Source: a virus. From it: a DNA stretch of 64,000 nucleotides. How positions within the stretch are numbered: position 1 is the first letter of the stretch; the number at the start of each line of letters is the position of its first letter. Under the pieces are notes generated by a model. It saw only the letters and a list, made by a program, of their open reading frames with translations, was not told the origin of the DNA and did not search any database. The stretch lies in the IMG/VR virus record IMGVR_UViG_3300037316_000027, positions 62,001-126,000 of that record. The stretch is one strand, 5' to 3'. Below are positions 35,710-44,191 of this stretch, in pieces. Both the position numbers and the translations under genes were made by a program.

Positions 35710-36831
35710 ATGTCGAGATACACCAATCTTGAAAGTGCCGGTTCGTATCCGGCCCCCCGCTCCAATCCTGAACTCTATCTGGAAGTGTGTTCTGCGGGCG
35801 ACCCCCGCTACAAGGACATTCTCAAACACCACTACATCTGGGCCGGTGAGACAATCAAAGGTATACAGGGTCAACAAGTTCATTTTCTTATTTGGTACAA
35901 GGAAAAGATCGTTGGGGTGATCAGCGGCGCGAGCGCCGTCTATCTCACCGCTCCCCGAGATAAATTCTTTGGGCTGCATGGCAAACGCGCGACCAAAGGC
36001 AAGCCCGCAATCGGCAATCGAGAAAAGTGTCTGAATGGCATCGTCGATAATGTTGTGTTTAGGCTCGAAGATCATGAGAAAAATCTAGCTAGTCGGGTTC
36101 TCTCCCTCTGGGAGAAAAGCGTTGTTTGGGTCTGGGAAGCGCTTTACGGGACCAAGGTTTATGGTTTTGAAACCTTCGTTCTCGGCAACGGATCAATGAA
36201 ACAGGAAGAGGTTCCCGGAGCCGCGCCAGATAGTCGCGGGCGGCCAATCTTGCATGTTGTACGCGTCGATGACCCCGAAGGTATCGTGCGTAAAGGCTTT
36301 ATCTATCGTGCAACCGGCTGGTCGTTGGCTGGGACAACTTTCGGGAGTGCTAAAGGGCACGACGGGGTCGGACTAACCGGCGGCAAAAATTACCGCGAGC
36401 GCGTCTCGCCGCAGCTACACAAAGACCTAATCGAGTTGGGGGTTCTGGAAGAGGGTGATGACAATCGCATCAACGACCCATTCCGAAGAAGGAACGTGCC
36501 AACGAAAGATGTTTATTGCAAGTGGGTTCCCGGATACTCGTCTCCGATAGAAAGCAATTACATCTCGTCGTGGAAGGCGGGCACTGCGAATGGGACGCCG
36601 GAAGAGAAAGCGTTGGCTAAGTGGCGGACTGATTTTCGGCGCAAACTGCTCGGCACGAGATTTTCTCGGGACGGAAAGGCGCTTGTATATGAAAACCTCG
36701 AACAGACAATTTGCGGGCGGGTCGAGTGGAATGCACCCGGAGCGCCGGGTGACACTAGACGCCGTAAAATGCGACAATCTATCCGTGCACCCTCTGAGCG
36801 TGAAAATTTACGGTCGCCCAAAACCGACTAA
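35710..36831 (+). CDS. Mom/DUF4338-like acetyltransferase-fold protein
   Basis: The 373-residue product matches the GNAT-related DUF4338 family (DruA of Druantia, distant from Mom of phage Mu). KHHYIWAGETIKG is the usual HHYL start. IVGVISGASAVYLTAPRDKF is the central strand with the 'RD' step, VDNVVFRLEDHEKNLASRVL the NLASrvL helix, and GFETFVL and FIYRATGWSLAGTTFGSAKG the closing block. A long C-terminal extension is unique. With ParB-like genes next to it, base modification or protection of phage DNA is the best inference. GC content seems lower than nearby. Confidence 0.75.
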   Translation: MSRYTNLESAGSYPAPRSNPELYLEVCSAGDPRYKDILKHHYIWAGETIKGIQGQQVHFLIWYKEKIVGVISGASAVYLTAPRDKFFGLHGKRATKGKPAIGNREKCLNGIVDNVVFRLEDHEKNLASRVLSLWEKSVVWVWEALYGTKVYGFETFVLGNGSMKQEEVPGAAPDSRGRPILHVVRVDDPEGIVRKGFIYRATGWSLAGTTFGSAKGHDGVGLTGGKNYRERVSPQLHKDLIELGVLEEGDDNRINDPFRRRNVPTKDVYCKWVPGYSSPIESNYISSWKAGTANGTPEEKALAKWRTDFRRKLLGTRFSRDGKALVYENLEQTICGRVEWNAPGAPGDTRRRKMRQSIRAPSERENLRSPKTD

Positions 36832-37459
36832 AGAATTCCTGCGTAGTATTGAGACGCACGGGCTCTTGCAACCCATCATCATAAACGACCAAGGTCACCA
36901 TGTGATCCTGTCTGGGAGTACACGGGCGGAAGCGTGGCGAATGCTATGGGAGCAGAAGCGCCTCAAGTCAAGCTGGATACCCTGTCGCATTCTTCATCTT
37001 TCGCCGCTGGAGGCTGAGCGCCTCGTTATAGAGAGCAACCGTCAGCGGGTAAAGACAGCGGGGCAGAAGGCGCGAGAGAGCAACGAGCTTGTGAGGATTT
37101 TCTCGGCCGATCAAGATGTCAGGAGCGCGATTGCCCGGATCGCCCGTGAAACCAAACAGGGCGTCCGAACGGTCAACAAGCAGATCATGATCGTGACGGA
37201 GGCAGGCGCGCGGAACGTAGTTGCACAAAACGCTCTCGCCGAACTGGATAAAAACCAAACGAGCGTGAGCGCCGCCTACCGTGCGATCAGTCCGCAAAAA
37301 CGGACCTTGCGCAATTCTCCGTTAGGGGGTAGGGTTGCGGCACTTGAGACGCTCGCCCGGAAGCTCCCTAATGATCTCAAGGACCCGACGAACAAAGAGT
37401 TTCTAGCCGAGGCCGTGGCGAGAATAGGCGCAGCGGTCCGCCTACTGCACCGGAGTTAA
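36731..37459 (+). CDS. ParB-like nuclease-domain protein
   Basis: The start is uncertain (ATG 36689, ATG 36731 or GTG 36749); all lie inside the upstream gene. Residues 15-100 form a ParB/Srx domain: VHPLSVKIYGRPKPT, FLRSIETHGLLQPIIIN, HVILSGSTRAEAWRML. A helical domain follows (SPLEAERLVIESNRQRVKTA), then a HTH-like region (SAIARIARETKQGVRTVNKQ). In phages, ParB-like proteins often accompany DNA-modification genes and may act as NTP-using clamps or nucleases. The long overlap implies co-translation with the DUF4338 gene. Confidence 0.8.
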   Translation: MHPERRVTLDAVKCDNLSVHPLSVKIYGRPKPTKEFLRSIETHGLLQPIIINDQGHHVILSGSTRAEAWRMLWEQKRLKSSWIPCRILHLSPLEAERLVIESNRQRVKTAGQKARESNELVRIFSADQDVRSAIARIARETKQGVRTVNKQIMIVTEAGARNVVAQNALAELDKNQTSVSAAYRAISPQKRTLRNSPLGGRVAALETLARKLPNDLKDPTNKEFLAEAVARIGAAVRLLHRS

Positions 37460-37460
37460 A

Positions 37461-37988
37461 ATGTCAAAGAATTTTCCGTCTGCGCCCGGCTCTACGGATA
37501 ACAATCATGAGCGGTCTGGCCGCCGGGATTTGACAGTCTCCGGCTTTTTGCGTACTTTGTACGACATACGCGTGCTCGATAGCGACGGGTACGGCTACTG
37601 CAAGAAGTGTCATGAAGTACTGTGGTTTGTAGAGGCTACTGGGCGACCCAACAAAGTTTGGACAATGACGCAGCAGCTTGCGCGCGACAGCAGCAAAGCG
37701 CGGGAGGGCTGTTGTTCGGCCTTTTTGATTGTTCATGCGCCCGGCGGAGAAGACGGAGAGCATGAGCACCCGATAGATTTTCACCACGTTAGGTATGTCA
37801 ATGGCCAAACAGCGAGCCTTAGCAAAGACGACGAGCTTGTGAGCGACACGGTCGAAGTTGAACGTAGCGCCCCTTGGCGACGCCTGCGCGCTGTTATGGA
37901 CGGTTTGCGGCTGTCCCATGAGTGCAAGAGAAAATTAACCCTAAAATCAGGTCGCGTCTTGACGCCCTCGCGGTTCTCGACTAAGTAG
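37461..37988 (+). CDS. Cysteine-containing protein of the modification cassette, 175 residues
   Basis: It starts 2 nt after the ParB-like gene. Residues 45-110 have GYCKKCHEVLWFVEATGRPN and a later Cys pair (EGCCSAFLIVHAP) plus a His, a possible metal site with strands that recalls endonuclease-like small domains. The C-terminal half is charged. It is likely co-expressed with the two upstream genes. Function is unknown. Confidence 0.7.
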   Translation: MSKNFPSAPGSTDNNHERSGRRDLTVSGFLRTLYDIRVLDSDGYGYCKKCHEVLWFVEATGRPNKVWTMTQQLARDSSKAREGCCSAFLIVHAPGGEDGEHEHPIDFHHVRYVNGQTASLSKDDELVSDTVEVERSAPWRRLRAVMDGLRLSHECKRKLTLKSGRVLTPSRFSTK

Positions 37989-38075
37989 GGGGCTCGCTCA
38001 GCGCCGCAACGGCAACGAGCATCAACCGGGCAACGATCCGCGTGATCAGCGCCCCGACCCTGAAAAGGAGCCGTC

Positions 38076-39092
38076 ATGGCTCGCACTTCTATTGTTAAGT
38101 TGCCCCTCGCCAAGCTTTTTGTCGATGGGGTGGAAGAGAAAATTTTCGTGGGCGAAGTACGCCATGCTCACGGAGAAGAAGGCGCTGGCTATCAGCGCGA
38201 TCCCTATCGCCGCAGAAAGTGGATCAAGCTCCACGCGGCGAAGTTCAATAGCGCGCTGATGCGCGTCATTGAAGTCTCGGCGCGCGGTGACGGCACTTTC
38301 GCCATCATCGACGGCGGAGGGCGCTGGGCCATGGCCCAGATCGCCAAGAAGACGGACCTTCTTTGTCGCGTACATCATGGACTGACGCGCGAGGAAGAGG
38401 CGACGCTCTTCAAGGACTTCGACAAGGAAATCTATCGTCTGCGAGGGATTGATACCTTCCTCGCCATGATAGGCGCGAAAGACGAAACCGCTCTCGCTAT
38501 TCAGAGCGCGGTCCTCCCTTACGGGATTGCGGTCGCTGGCAAGGGCACGCTCAAGTGCGTTGGTCAGTTTCTTTCGGTCAAGAAGGGTTCGCCGCACGGC
38601 TTGCGGCTGCTGTCATCGGTCGCGAACATTCTCGCGACTGCATACGGCAACTATGATCCCAAGACCGGCGAGTTCGGCAAGGGCTGTGGTGTGATCGATG
38701 GCTATATCGTCATCGCATACGCCACGATCCTCGACAGCGTCCTCGAAGCTATCGAGGACGGTGGTGTTCCTGAGGGACAGTATGCGGCATGGGAGAAGCG
38801 TCTCGCTTTCATCGCCTCGCGGACTGCTCCCGCCAAGATCGCGGAACACCTGAGCAAGGGCGGGTTTCTCCCCAAGAGCATCCCGGCTGCTCCACTTGCC
38901 GCTCACTACCTCGTCAACCGCCCGGTAACGTCCGGGGTGGGCAAGGACCCGGCCCCGGTCAAGTTCAAGCCCACGAAATACGATCTCGGAGCCAACCGGG
39001 TCAACACCTGCTACTCGACCGGGAAGACCTTCTCGTCCCGCATATCTGAAACTACCGCGCTGAATGAGGACGATCCCGCCGACGCGGCATAA
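38076..39092 (+). CDS. ParB-like (DUF6551-type) protein, 338 residues
   Basis: AAAGGAG lies 5 nt before the ATG at 38076. Residues 40-95 read YQRDPYRRRKWIKLHAAKFN, ...VIEVSARGDGTFAIIDGGGR, a degenerate ParB fold in which GGGR replaces the usual GxHR. The rest is helical (LTREEEATLFKDFDKE), like phage DUF6551/ParB relatives. A 87-bp gap separates it from the modification cassette. It may take part in the same system or in replication next to the primase gene. Confidence 0.75.
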   Translation: MARTSIVKLPLAKLFVDGVEEKIFVGEVRHAHGEEGAGYQRDPYRRRKWIKLHAAKFNSALMRVIEVSARGDGTFAIIDGGGRWAMAQIAKKTDLLCRVHHGLTREEEATLFKDFDKEIYRLRGIDTFLAMIGAKDETALAIQSAVLPYGIAVAGKGTLKCVGQFLSVKKGSPHGLRLLSSVANILATAYGNYDPKTGEFGKGCGVIDGYIVIAYATILDSVLEAIEDGGVPEGQYAAWEKRLAFIASRTAPAKIAEHLSKGGFLPKSIPAAPLAAHYLVNRPVTSGVGKDPAPVKFKPTKYDLGANRVNTCYSTGKTFSSRISETTALNEDDPADAA

Positions 39093-39111
39093 AGCACCAC
39101 ACCACGCGACG

Positions 39112-39137
39112 AAAGCCGGGCAGCAATGCCCGGCTTT
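39112..39137. terminator. Two-way terminator between converging genes
   Basis: AAAGCCGGGCA, loop GCAA, TGCCCGGCTTT: a perfect 11-bp hairpin with A and T ends. It separates the rightward ParB-like gene from the leftward primase-helicase gene, whose stop codon overlaps its edge. Confidence 0.85.
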
Positions 39138-41529
39138 ATTCTTGCGGGTCGCCGAACTCGTTGGTAGCGTTATCGTCGTCATCGTCGATCGGCTTGCCCT
39201 TGCCAGCCTTCTGCTTGTCGGCCTCGTAGATCGCGCCCAGAGGCTTCGGCGTGAGGTTCTTCAAGATGCCGCCCTTGCCGTTGATCGCATACAGGCGCGG
39301 CCGTGCGCCGTTGGCGAGAATGGCCTGCCCCATCTCTTCAGCATCGAACTTCCGCAACAGGATGCTTCTGATATTGGCGCTCAAGCGCGGTGCCCGATGC
39401 TCGATCCGCTTCGGCACCAGAATGGCAATATCGTCGAGAGCGACCAGTCGGCCGTTGAACGGGAATATGTCGCGCTGGTCTTCCATCCAGCGCGCAAGCT
39501 CGTCTTGGCCGGCAGCGATCATAGAAGTCTTGGCCGCCGTGAGGGGCGCGGCTGAAGCGCCGCTGTATGTGCCGTAGTCCCAGTTTCCGAGCTGGTATGC
39601 GACGGCCGCGATAGCAGCCGGGTCGTTGAGCTTGGTGACGTAGAGGTTGGTATAGTACGCGATCGACGCCGGAGAGTTCTTCCCGTAGCGCGGCGTTGCC
39701 TTCGTGTTGATAACGAGATAGCGCCGATCGGTGTCGTCGAGATTGAGAGCCGCCTCATGGTTTGACATCGCGAAGATGCCGAAACAGTTTTCGACATTGC
39801 GCTGGGGCAGGTTCTTTTCGTTGACGCTGATCATGTCCTGCGTGATCAGCGGATGCAGCTTGTTGGCGACTTCGGTTTTGTCGATCGCGCGCAACTCTTC
39901 GATAACGAGAAGCTTCGATCGGATGGCCCAACCATTGAAGTCGCCGTGGAGATCGGACTGATTGATGTTGGCGACGTTCCGCAGGTTGAGAATGCGGCCG
40001 AGCATTTCGACGATGTAGCTTTTGCCGGTGCCCTGAGCGTCACCTTGGATCAGCAACGCGTGCTTCGGTTTCTCAGTGAGGTTCTGGAGCAGCCACGCCA
40101 TCCAGTTCATAACCATCATGCGGTCCTCTTCGAGCGGGAAGAGGTATTCGAGATGGTCGTTCCACCACGACACGTCGCCCTCTGCGGGCGTGATGTTCGG
40201 GGGCACGTACATATTGAAGACATCGCCGCTGATACGCTGATCGAGGCCCGGCTTGTAGGCGACGCTCTTGAACCGGGCGATCGTGCCCTTCTTCCGGCGT
40301 AGCAGAACGTCCGCGATGTTCTTGGTGCTCTTCGACCCGAGGATGTTGTTGTACTGGCCGTTGAAGGCCTCCTTGTCCCACACGTTGGTCGTGTCGCCCT
40401 TTTCGATAAATCGCTTGAGCCCGCCGACCCAGACCCACTCCTTGATCAGCTCGTTCTCCTTGAGAAACCGCTCTCGCTTTTCAGGCGACTGAGCGGCGAC
40501 CTCCTGACGCGCGGCTGCCCGGGCTTCGGCTGCCGTGTCGGGGTCGGCGCTGTTCGTGAATTCGTAGGTTTTAGTTTCTCGGTTGTAGGTGCCCATCCGC
40601 GTGGGGTTAATCTCGGGCTCGTCGTCGGCGAAGTCGGCCTCTGCCGTTTTGCCGCCAGTCTTCGAGAGGCTGGCGTAGTTGAAGGCGTTCTCGACCTTCC
40701 GCTCCATGTCGTCGCGGTCCCATTCGGGAACGCAACGAGGATTGTAATACTCACAGAGAATATCAAGCGAGACCGCAGGACTGATCCCGATATCCTTGAG
40801 GTACATCGCGGTCTTCAGTGTGTTGAAGTCGCCGCCCGAACCCTCGATAGCCGGGACTGCATCCTGCAACAGGAAGTCAATCGCCAGTTCGATGTTCGCT
40901 GGCTGATCCAGCTCAACCACGACTTCACCCGCGTTGGCGATGCGTGACTTGGCTTTGGAGTTTTTGATCGTGTCGTAAATCCACTGCGGACAGTTGACCG
41001 CATCGGCATCATTCGTGGTGTAGCTCGTGCCGTCCGCGAATACGCATCCGGGGATCAGCGTGTAGTTCGGACTGTCGATATCTTTGCCGATGCCGTTCAA
41101 TCCCAACGCCATGACGTGCGCAGGGTGGTTCTCGTCGGCCCAACCTTGATAGACCATATGCCAGCCGCCGGACGGCGTCTCAGTGCGCTCGGTCGCGTCC
41201 CATCCGTAGATCAAGTCGAGAACGGCGAAGGTCTCGTCGCCGACCTTGCCTTTGGTTTTGTTAGTGTCAACGTCGGCGACAAGGAGCTTTGATTTCGCAT
41301 GCGCGACGCCCCAGTTGCAGCCGGGAAACTTTTTCGCCCACGCGATGATTTGCTTCGGATCGTTCGAACAGTTACCGTCGAGATTGTCTCGAACACAGGG
41401 CGGGAACTTTTTCAAAGCCTTGATCGGGAAAATGTAGCGCGTATACATATGCCGATCGAGATAGGCGAGCGCGAGCGCGAGGCTTTCAAAAATCATGGGG
41501 CGGGTTCTCACGGGGCCGGGGACGATCAA
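39136..41529 (-). CDS. Primase-polymerase/SF3 helicase fusion
   Basis: The 797-residue product joins an N-terminal AEP primase-polymerase domain (about 30-210; VADVD metal-binding residues, TPSGGWHMVYQG with the catalytic His) to a C-terminal D5-like SF3 helicase (about 480-680; Walker A GDAQGTGKS, Walker B LLVIEEL, sensor AMSNHE). It should prime and unwind phage DNA. The TTG start at 41529 has AAGG-type signals; ATGs at 41496 and 41448 are alternatives. It is the only large leftward gene in the right arm, so its expression is separate. Confidence 0.9.
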   Translation of the reverse strand: MIVPGPVRTRPMIFESLALALAYLDRHMYTRYIFPIKALKKFPPCVRDNLDGNCSNDPKQIIAWAKKFPGCNWGVAHAKSKLLVADVDTNKTKGKVGDETFAVLDLIYGWDATERTETPSGGWHMVYQGWADENHPAHVMALGLNGIGKDIDSPNYTLIPGCVFADGTSYTTNDADAVNCPQWIYDTIKNSKAKSRIANAGEVVVELDQPANIELAIDFLLQDAVPAIEGSGGDFNTLKTAMYLKDIGISPAVSLDILCEYYNPRCVPEWDRDDMERKVENAFNYASLSKTGGKTAEADFADDEPEINPTRMGTYNRETKTYEFTNSADPDTAAEARAAARQEVAAQSPEKRERFLKENELIKEWVWVGGLKRFIEKGDTTNVWDKEAFNGQYNNILGSKSTKNIADVLLRRKKGTIARFKSVAYKPGLDQRISGDVFNMYVPPNITPAEGDVSWWNDHLEYLFPLEEDRMMVMNWMAWLLQNLTEKPKHALLIQGDAQGTGKSYIVEMLGRILNLRNVANINQSDLHGDFNGWAIRSKLLVIEELRAIDKTEVANKLHPLITQDMISVNEKNLPQRNVENCFGIFAMSNHEAALNLDDTDRRYLVINTKATPRYGKNSPASIAYYTNLYVTKLNDPAAIAAVAYQLGNWDYGTYSGASAAPLTAAKTSMIAAGQDELARWMEDQRDIFPFNGRLVALDDIAILVPKRIEHRAPRLSANIRSILLRKFDAEEMGQAILANGARPRLYAINGKGGILKNLTPKPLGAIYEADKQKAGKGKPIDDDDDNATNEFGDPQE

Positions 41530-41546
41530 ACCCTTACACCTTCTCG

Positions 41547-41598
41547 TTAACTATGTCCAGCCCCCGCATGTTGACAATGCTCTCGGCCTGTGTACGCT
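41547..41598 (+). promoter_or_regulatory. Rightward promoter with TTAAC half-site
   Basis: TTGACA at 41571-41576, a 16-nt spacer, and TACGCT at 41593-41598. A TTAACTAT half-site starts at 41547, 24 nt before the -35, near the position seen at other promoters; the second half-site is not recognisable. Drives 41677 onward. Confidence 0.6.
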
Positions 41599-41676
41599 GC
41601 ATCTAGCGTCAAGAGATTTAGTTCGGAAAAACCCCTGCCTGTTGACAGAGGCCCGGAAAAGGAGTAGCGGAAAACA

Positions 41677-42204
41677 ATGCCACACGATCCGTGCATCAAA
41701 GCTCTTGCCCGTGCTCTCGATCTTGAGTGTTGGGAGAGCTACTCCGGCCAGCCTGTCGCGATCAAGCGCGCGCTCGACAAGAGACGCACCGCCGCGCTCC
41801 GCACCGCGCAGGAAACCGTTGACGAAATCTTCGCTGAAAATTCCCCCAAGCCCGAGAGAAGTCCCATGCATGCTAAACACTCAACCGGATTTGAATTCGT
41901 CCTAGAAGACGAGCCGCCGCGATACCATTCGTCGGTGATGAAGATCGAGATGATGCTGCACTTCGCGACGATCGCCGGGCCATTCGTTCCCGAGGCTCAG
42001 CGCACGTCGCCGGCCTACACGAAGTTCGTCAAGCAGTTGCTCGCCGACGATCTGATCGAGCGGCCGACGCATGCACAACGCAGCATGCACCCGGGCTGGG
42101 CGTACATCGCGACCGAGCGCGGACGCGCCTACGTCGAAGCCCTCAAGGATATGCAGTTGCCCGTCGCGTTGAAGACGACCACCACGTGGCGCATCCCCGA
42201 GTGA
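41677..42204 (+). CDS. Unknown protein with possible winged helix, 175 residues
   Basis: AAAAGGAG lies 12 nt before the ATG. The N-terminal half is charged and helical. The C-terminal half (KFVKQLLADDLIERPTHAQ, GWAYIATERGRAYVEAL) follows the 'l..Ll..gLi.r.......y.lT..G..yv..l' pattern of winged-helix domains. A regulator of this operon is plausible. Confidence 0.75.
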   Translation: MPHDPCIKALARALDLECWESYSGQPVAIKRALDKRRTAALRTAQETVDEIFAENSPKPERSPMHAKHSTGFEFVLEDEPPRYHSSVMKIEMMLHFATIAGPFVPEAQRTSPAYTKFVKQLLADDLIERPTHAQRSMHPGWAYIATERGRAYVEALKDMQLPVALKTTTTWRIPE

Positions 42205-42419
42205 TGATGACCCGAGACCAGCGGAGCGCCCTGAGAGATCAGGGCGCTTTTGCGATCAAGACGCTCAAGAAGCTTCAGCGCGCGTGCACGAACGGTGCCG
42301 ACGTGAACGACTTGTGGCGCACCATCAACTTCGCCGTGTTCGATCTCAAACTGGCGAAGGCTCGCCGGGACCAGATAATCGCGCGCAAAAAGAAACGGAA
42401 ACTTCCCCTGTGCCTTTGA
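42204..42419 (+). CDS. Small helical protein, 71 residues
   Basis: It starts MMTRDQRSALRDQGAFAIKT in a TGATG overlap. Helical with a Lys-rich tail (IIARKKKRKLP). Function is unknown. Confidence 0.7.
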   Translation: MMTRDQRSALRDQGAFAIKTLKKLQRACTNGADVNDLWRTINFAVFDLKLAKARRDQIIARKKKRKLPLCL

Positions 42420-42676
42420 CATGCCTTTGCGGAAAGATATTCGAGCCCAAGCGCAATTCCAAAACGTGTTCGCCAGAGTGCAGCAAAGTGCGCACCGCGC
42501 GCCGGGACCGCGCATATAGGAATACGCACCCGCACAAGAAGTACGCCCGGAAACCCCGGAGAGGATGGGAGCCCCGCGCAAGCGTCCATCGTAAGATCAA
42601 CCGCGCCGTGCGACTGCTGTTCGCACTAACAGGAGAGAACCATCATGAGAACCGAACTCCGCGCCAAGGTTTATGA
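42410..42676 (+). CDS. Zinc-ribbon basic protein, 88 residues
   Basis: A GTG at 42410 overlaps the previous gene. CLCGKIFEPKRNSKTCSPEC gives a CxCx12CxxxC zinc ribbon, followed by RRDRAY and a very basic tail. This pattern is common in small phage DNA-binding proteins and partial HNH proteins. The last 31 nt overlap the next gene. Confidence 0.7.
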   Translation: MPLTCLCGKIFEPKRNSKTCSPECSKVRTARRDRAYRNTHPHKKYARKPRRGWEPRASVHRKINRAVRLLFALTGENHHENRTPRQGL

Positions 42677-42896
42677 CGCCGTTGATACCGAACGTGATCA
42701 TCAGGGCCGCAAGTGGGGAGAAAAGTCGCAGAGCGCGGCGGCTTTCATCCTGTTCATGGAGCATCATCTGACAAAGGCGCGGGCTCTCGCCACAACAATG
42801 GCTGGTGAGACCGCAGCACTCGACGAGATCAGGAAGGTCACTGCGCTCGGCGTGGCCTGCATGGAGCAACACGGGGCTCCGCGCTGCCAAAAATAA
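42645..42896 (+). CDS. Helical protein, 83 residues, MazG-like context
   Basis: AGGAGA lies 9 nt before the ATG. The product (KVYDAVDTERDHQGRKWGEK, FILFMEHHLTKARALATT, ALDEIRKVTALGVACMEQHG) follows the helical layout of phage MazG-like nucleotide pyrophosphohydrolases, but the EExxE/D metal motif is missing. It is probably a structural relative without known activity. Confidence 0.75.
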   Translation: MRTELRAKVYDAVDTERDHQGRKWGEKSQSAAAFILFMEHHLTKARALATTMAGETAALDEIRKVTALGVACMEQHGAPRCQK

Positions 42897-42904
42897 ATCG
42901 GTGG

Positions 42905-42966
42905 ACCCGGCTTGACTAGCCGGGTCTTTCGGTCTAAGAGCCATTATCGTTAACGAATTCTTAACC
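42905..42966 (+). promoter_or_regulatory. Terminator hairpin overlapping a promoter and TTAA-N7-TTAAC box
   Basis: ACCCGGCT-N5-AGCCGGGT (42905-42925) followed by CTTTC can end the previous transcript. TTGACT at 42912-42917, inside the hairpin, a 17-nt spacer and TAAGAG (42935-42940) form a promoter. A perfect TTAA-N7-TTAACC box (half-sites at 42950 and 42961) lies at about +10 from the predicted start, where binding should repress rather than activate. Confidence 0.55.
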
Positions 42967-42980
42967 CGGAGTTGTCCCCC

Positions 42981-43490
42981 ATGTCCGATGCCCTGCTTAC
43001 CGAAATCTCGAAAAAGCTTAGCGACATTCACGCTACGCTGAAGACCGGGGGCACTCCTGCCGCTGGTGCCAACAAGCCCGCCGCCGCCGCCGTCGCTGGC
43101 GCTGCCGTCCCGGATGCTGCCGCTAAGGCCGCCGCCGCTGCCAAGGTGAAGGCTGCCGCCGAAGCGAAGGCCAAGGCCGAAGCCGAAGCGAAGGCGAAGG
43201 CCGCTGCCGCTGCGAAGCCCGCTGCCGGTCCCGCGTCTGGCACCAAGGCTCCGGGTGGGAAGTACACGGTCGATCAGGTCCGTGAGAAAATCCGCGAAGT
43301 CGCGACCAACCCTGCGCTTGGCAAATCGTCCGCATCCGATATTCTGGATCAGGACGGGGCCGGCGTGAAGTCGGTGAAGGACCTGAAGCCAGAGAACTAT
43401 GACAAGGTCTATGAAGCGTGTCAGGTCGCGCTTCAGAGCGAAGGCTCGGCCGCTGCCGCTGCGCCCGCGCCCGAAGATGATTTGATGTAA
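42981..43490 (+). CDS. Ala/Lys-rich coiled-coil protein ending EDDLM
   Basis: GGAG lies about 8 nt before the ATG. Residues 1-25 are helical. Residues 35-90 are an Ala/Lys/Glu repeat (AKAKAEAEAKAKAAAAAKP), like histone H1-type or TolA-type linkers. Residues 95-155 are a small domain (YTVDQVREKIREVATNPALG, KDLKPENYDKVYEACQVAL) found at the C-terminus of several phage DNA-associated proteins. It ends PEDDLM. It may bind or bridge DNA. Confidence 0.8.
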   Translation: MSDALLTEISKKLSDIHATLKTGGTPAAGANKPAAAAVAGAAVPDAAAKAAAAAKVKAAAEAKAKAEAEAKAKAAAAAKPAAGPASGTKAPGGKYTVDQVREKIREVATNPALGKSSASDILDQDGAGVKSVKDLKPENYDKVYEACQVALQSEGSAAAAAPAPEDDLM

Positions 43491-43510
43491 GGTGGTTCGT
43501 CCTCTTACGG

Positions 43511-43532
43511 GGGCGGTGCATGTGCACCGCCC
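43511..43532 (+). terminator. Perfect intercistronic hairpin
   Basis: GGGCGGTGCA-TG-TGCACCGCCC has 10-bp arms but no T-tract, and GACTACCT follows. The hairpin at 63305-63328 is followed by the same bases, so this may be an RNA-processing or stability element rather than a terminator. Confidence 0.6.
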
Positions 43533-43558
43533 GACTACCTCTTCGGAAGTTTTGCGCC

Positions 43559-44191
43559 ATGACCGATCTGACTTTTCTCAAGCCGCTTGTCTCCAGCATC
43601 TTGCGGGACGAGCACCGTGAATGGACCGTGCAGGGCTTCGGCTTCTTGCGGACCTATTTCGGTCCCGCCGACGCGCCCAAGAAATTCCGTCTCAATCTCT
43701 GGGATAGTCACTTCACGGTCCCGAACGTCTCGACCATTCACGATCACCCATGGGACTTCAAGTCCGTGATCGTCGCCGGTCACTTCATCAATCAGCGATA
43801 CACGATGACGATGAAGCTGCCCCTTGAAGAAGAGGCGGGTGATAAACTCATATCGGCGGCCCTTCGCGCACGCGGACCGACGCATACATACGGGCTCATC
43901 ACGACCGGCGTCGGTAGTGATTGTACGCCGGTCAACGTCGAGCACTGTCGGCTCGTGCCGCGCGAGAAAGAAGTCTACATTCCCGGCGACTGGTATCGCC
44001 AGCGAGCCGACGAAATTCACGAGACCCTGTTCGTAGACGGCGCGGTTACGCTCAATGAGCGGGTCGGCGACACCGAACATGCGCGCGTGTTCTGGCCCTA
44101 CGGGACGGAATGGGTCGATGCCATGCCGCGCCCGGCCACGCCCTACGAGGTAGCGTCGGCAGTTGATTACAGCTTGAGGGAGTGGTTCTGA
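43559..44191 (+). CDS. Cupin-like protein, 210 residues
   Basis: Residues 55-80 hold STIHDHPWDFKSVIVAGHFI, the metal-binding HxH and strand of a cupin barrel. Later, EVYIPGDWYRQRADEIHETL supplies the second cupin motif with its His. It resembles a phage protein group with 'HnHPw.F.S.vlkG'. The substrate is unknown; dioxygenase or isomerase activity is possible, since both metal-binding motifs seem intact. Confidence 0.8.
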   Translation: MTDLTFLKPLVSSILRDEHREWTVQGFGFLRTYFGPADAPKKFRLNLWDSHFTVPNVSTIHDHPWDFKSVIVAGHFINQRYTMTMKLPLEEEAGDKLISAALRARGPTHTYGLITTGVGSDCTPVNVEHCRLVPREKEVYIPGDWYRQRADEIHETLFVDGAVTLNERVGDTEHARVFWPYGTEWVDAMPRPATPYEVASAVDYSLREWF

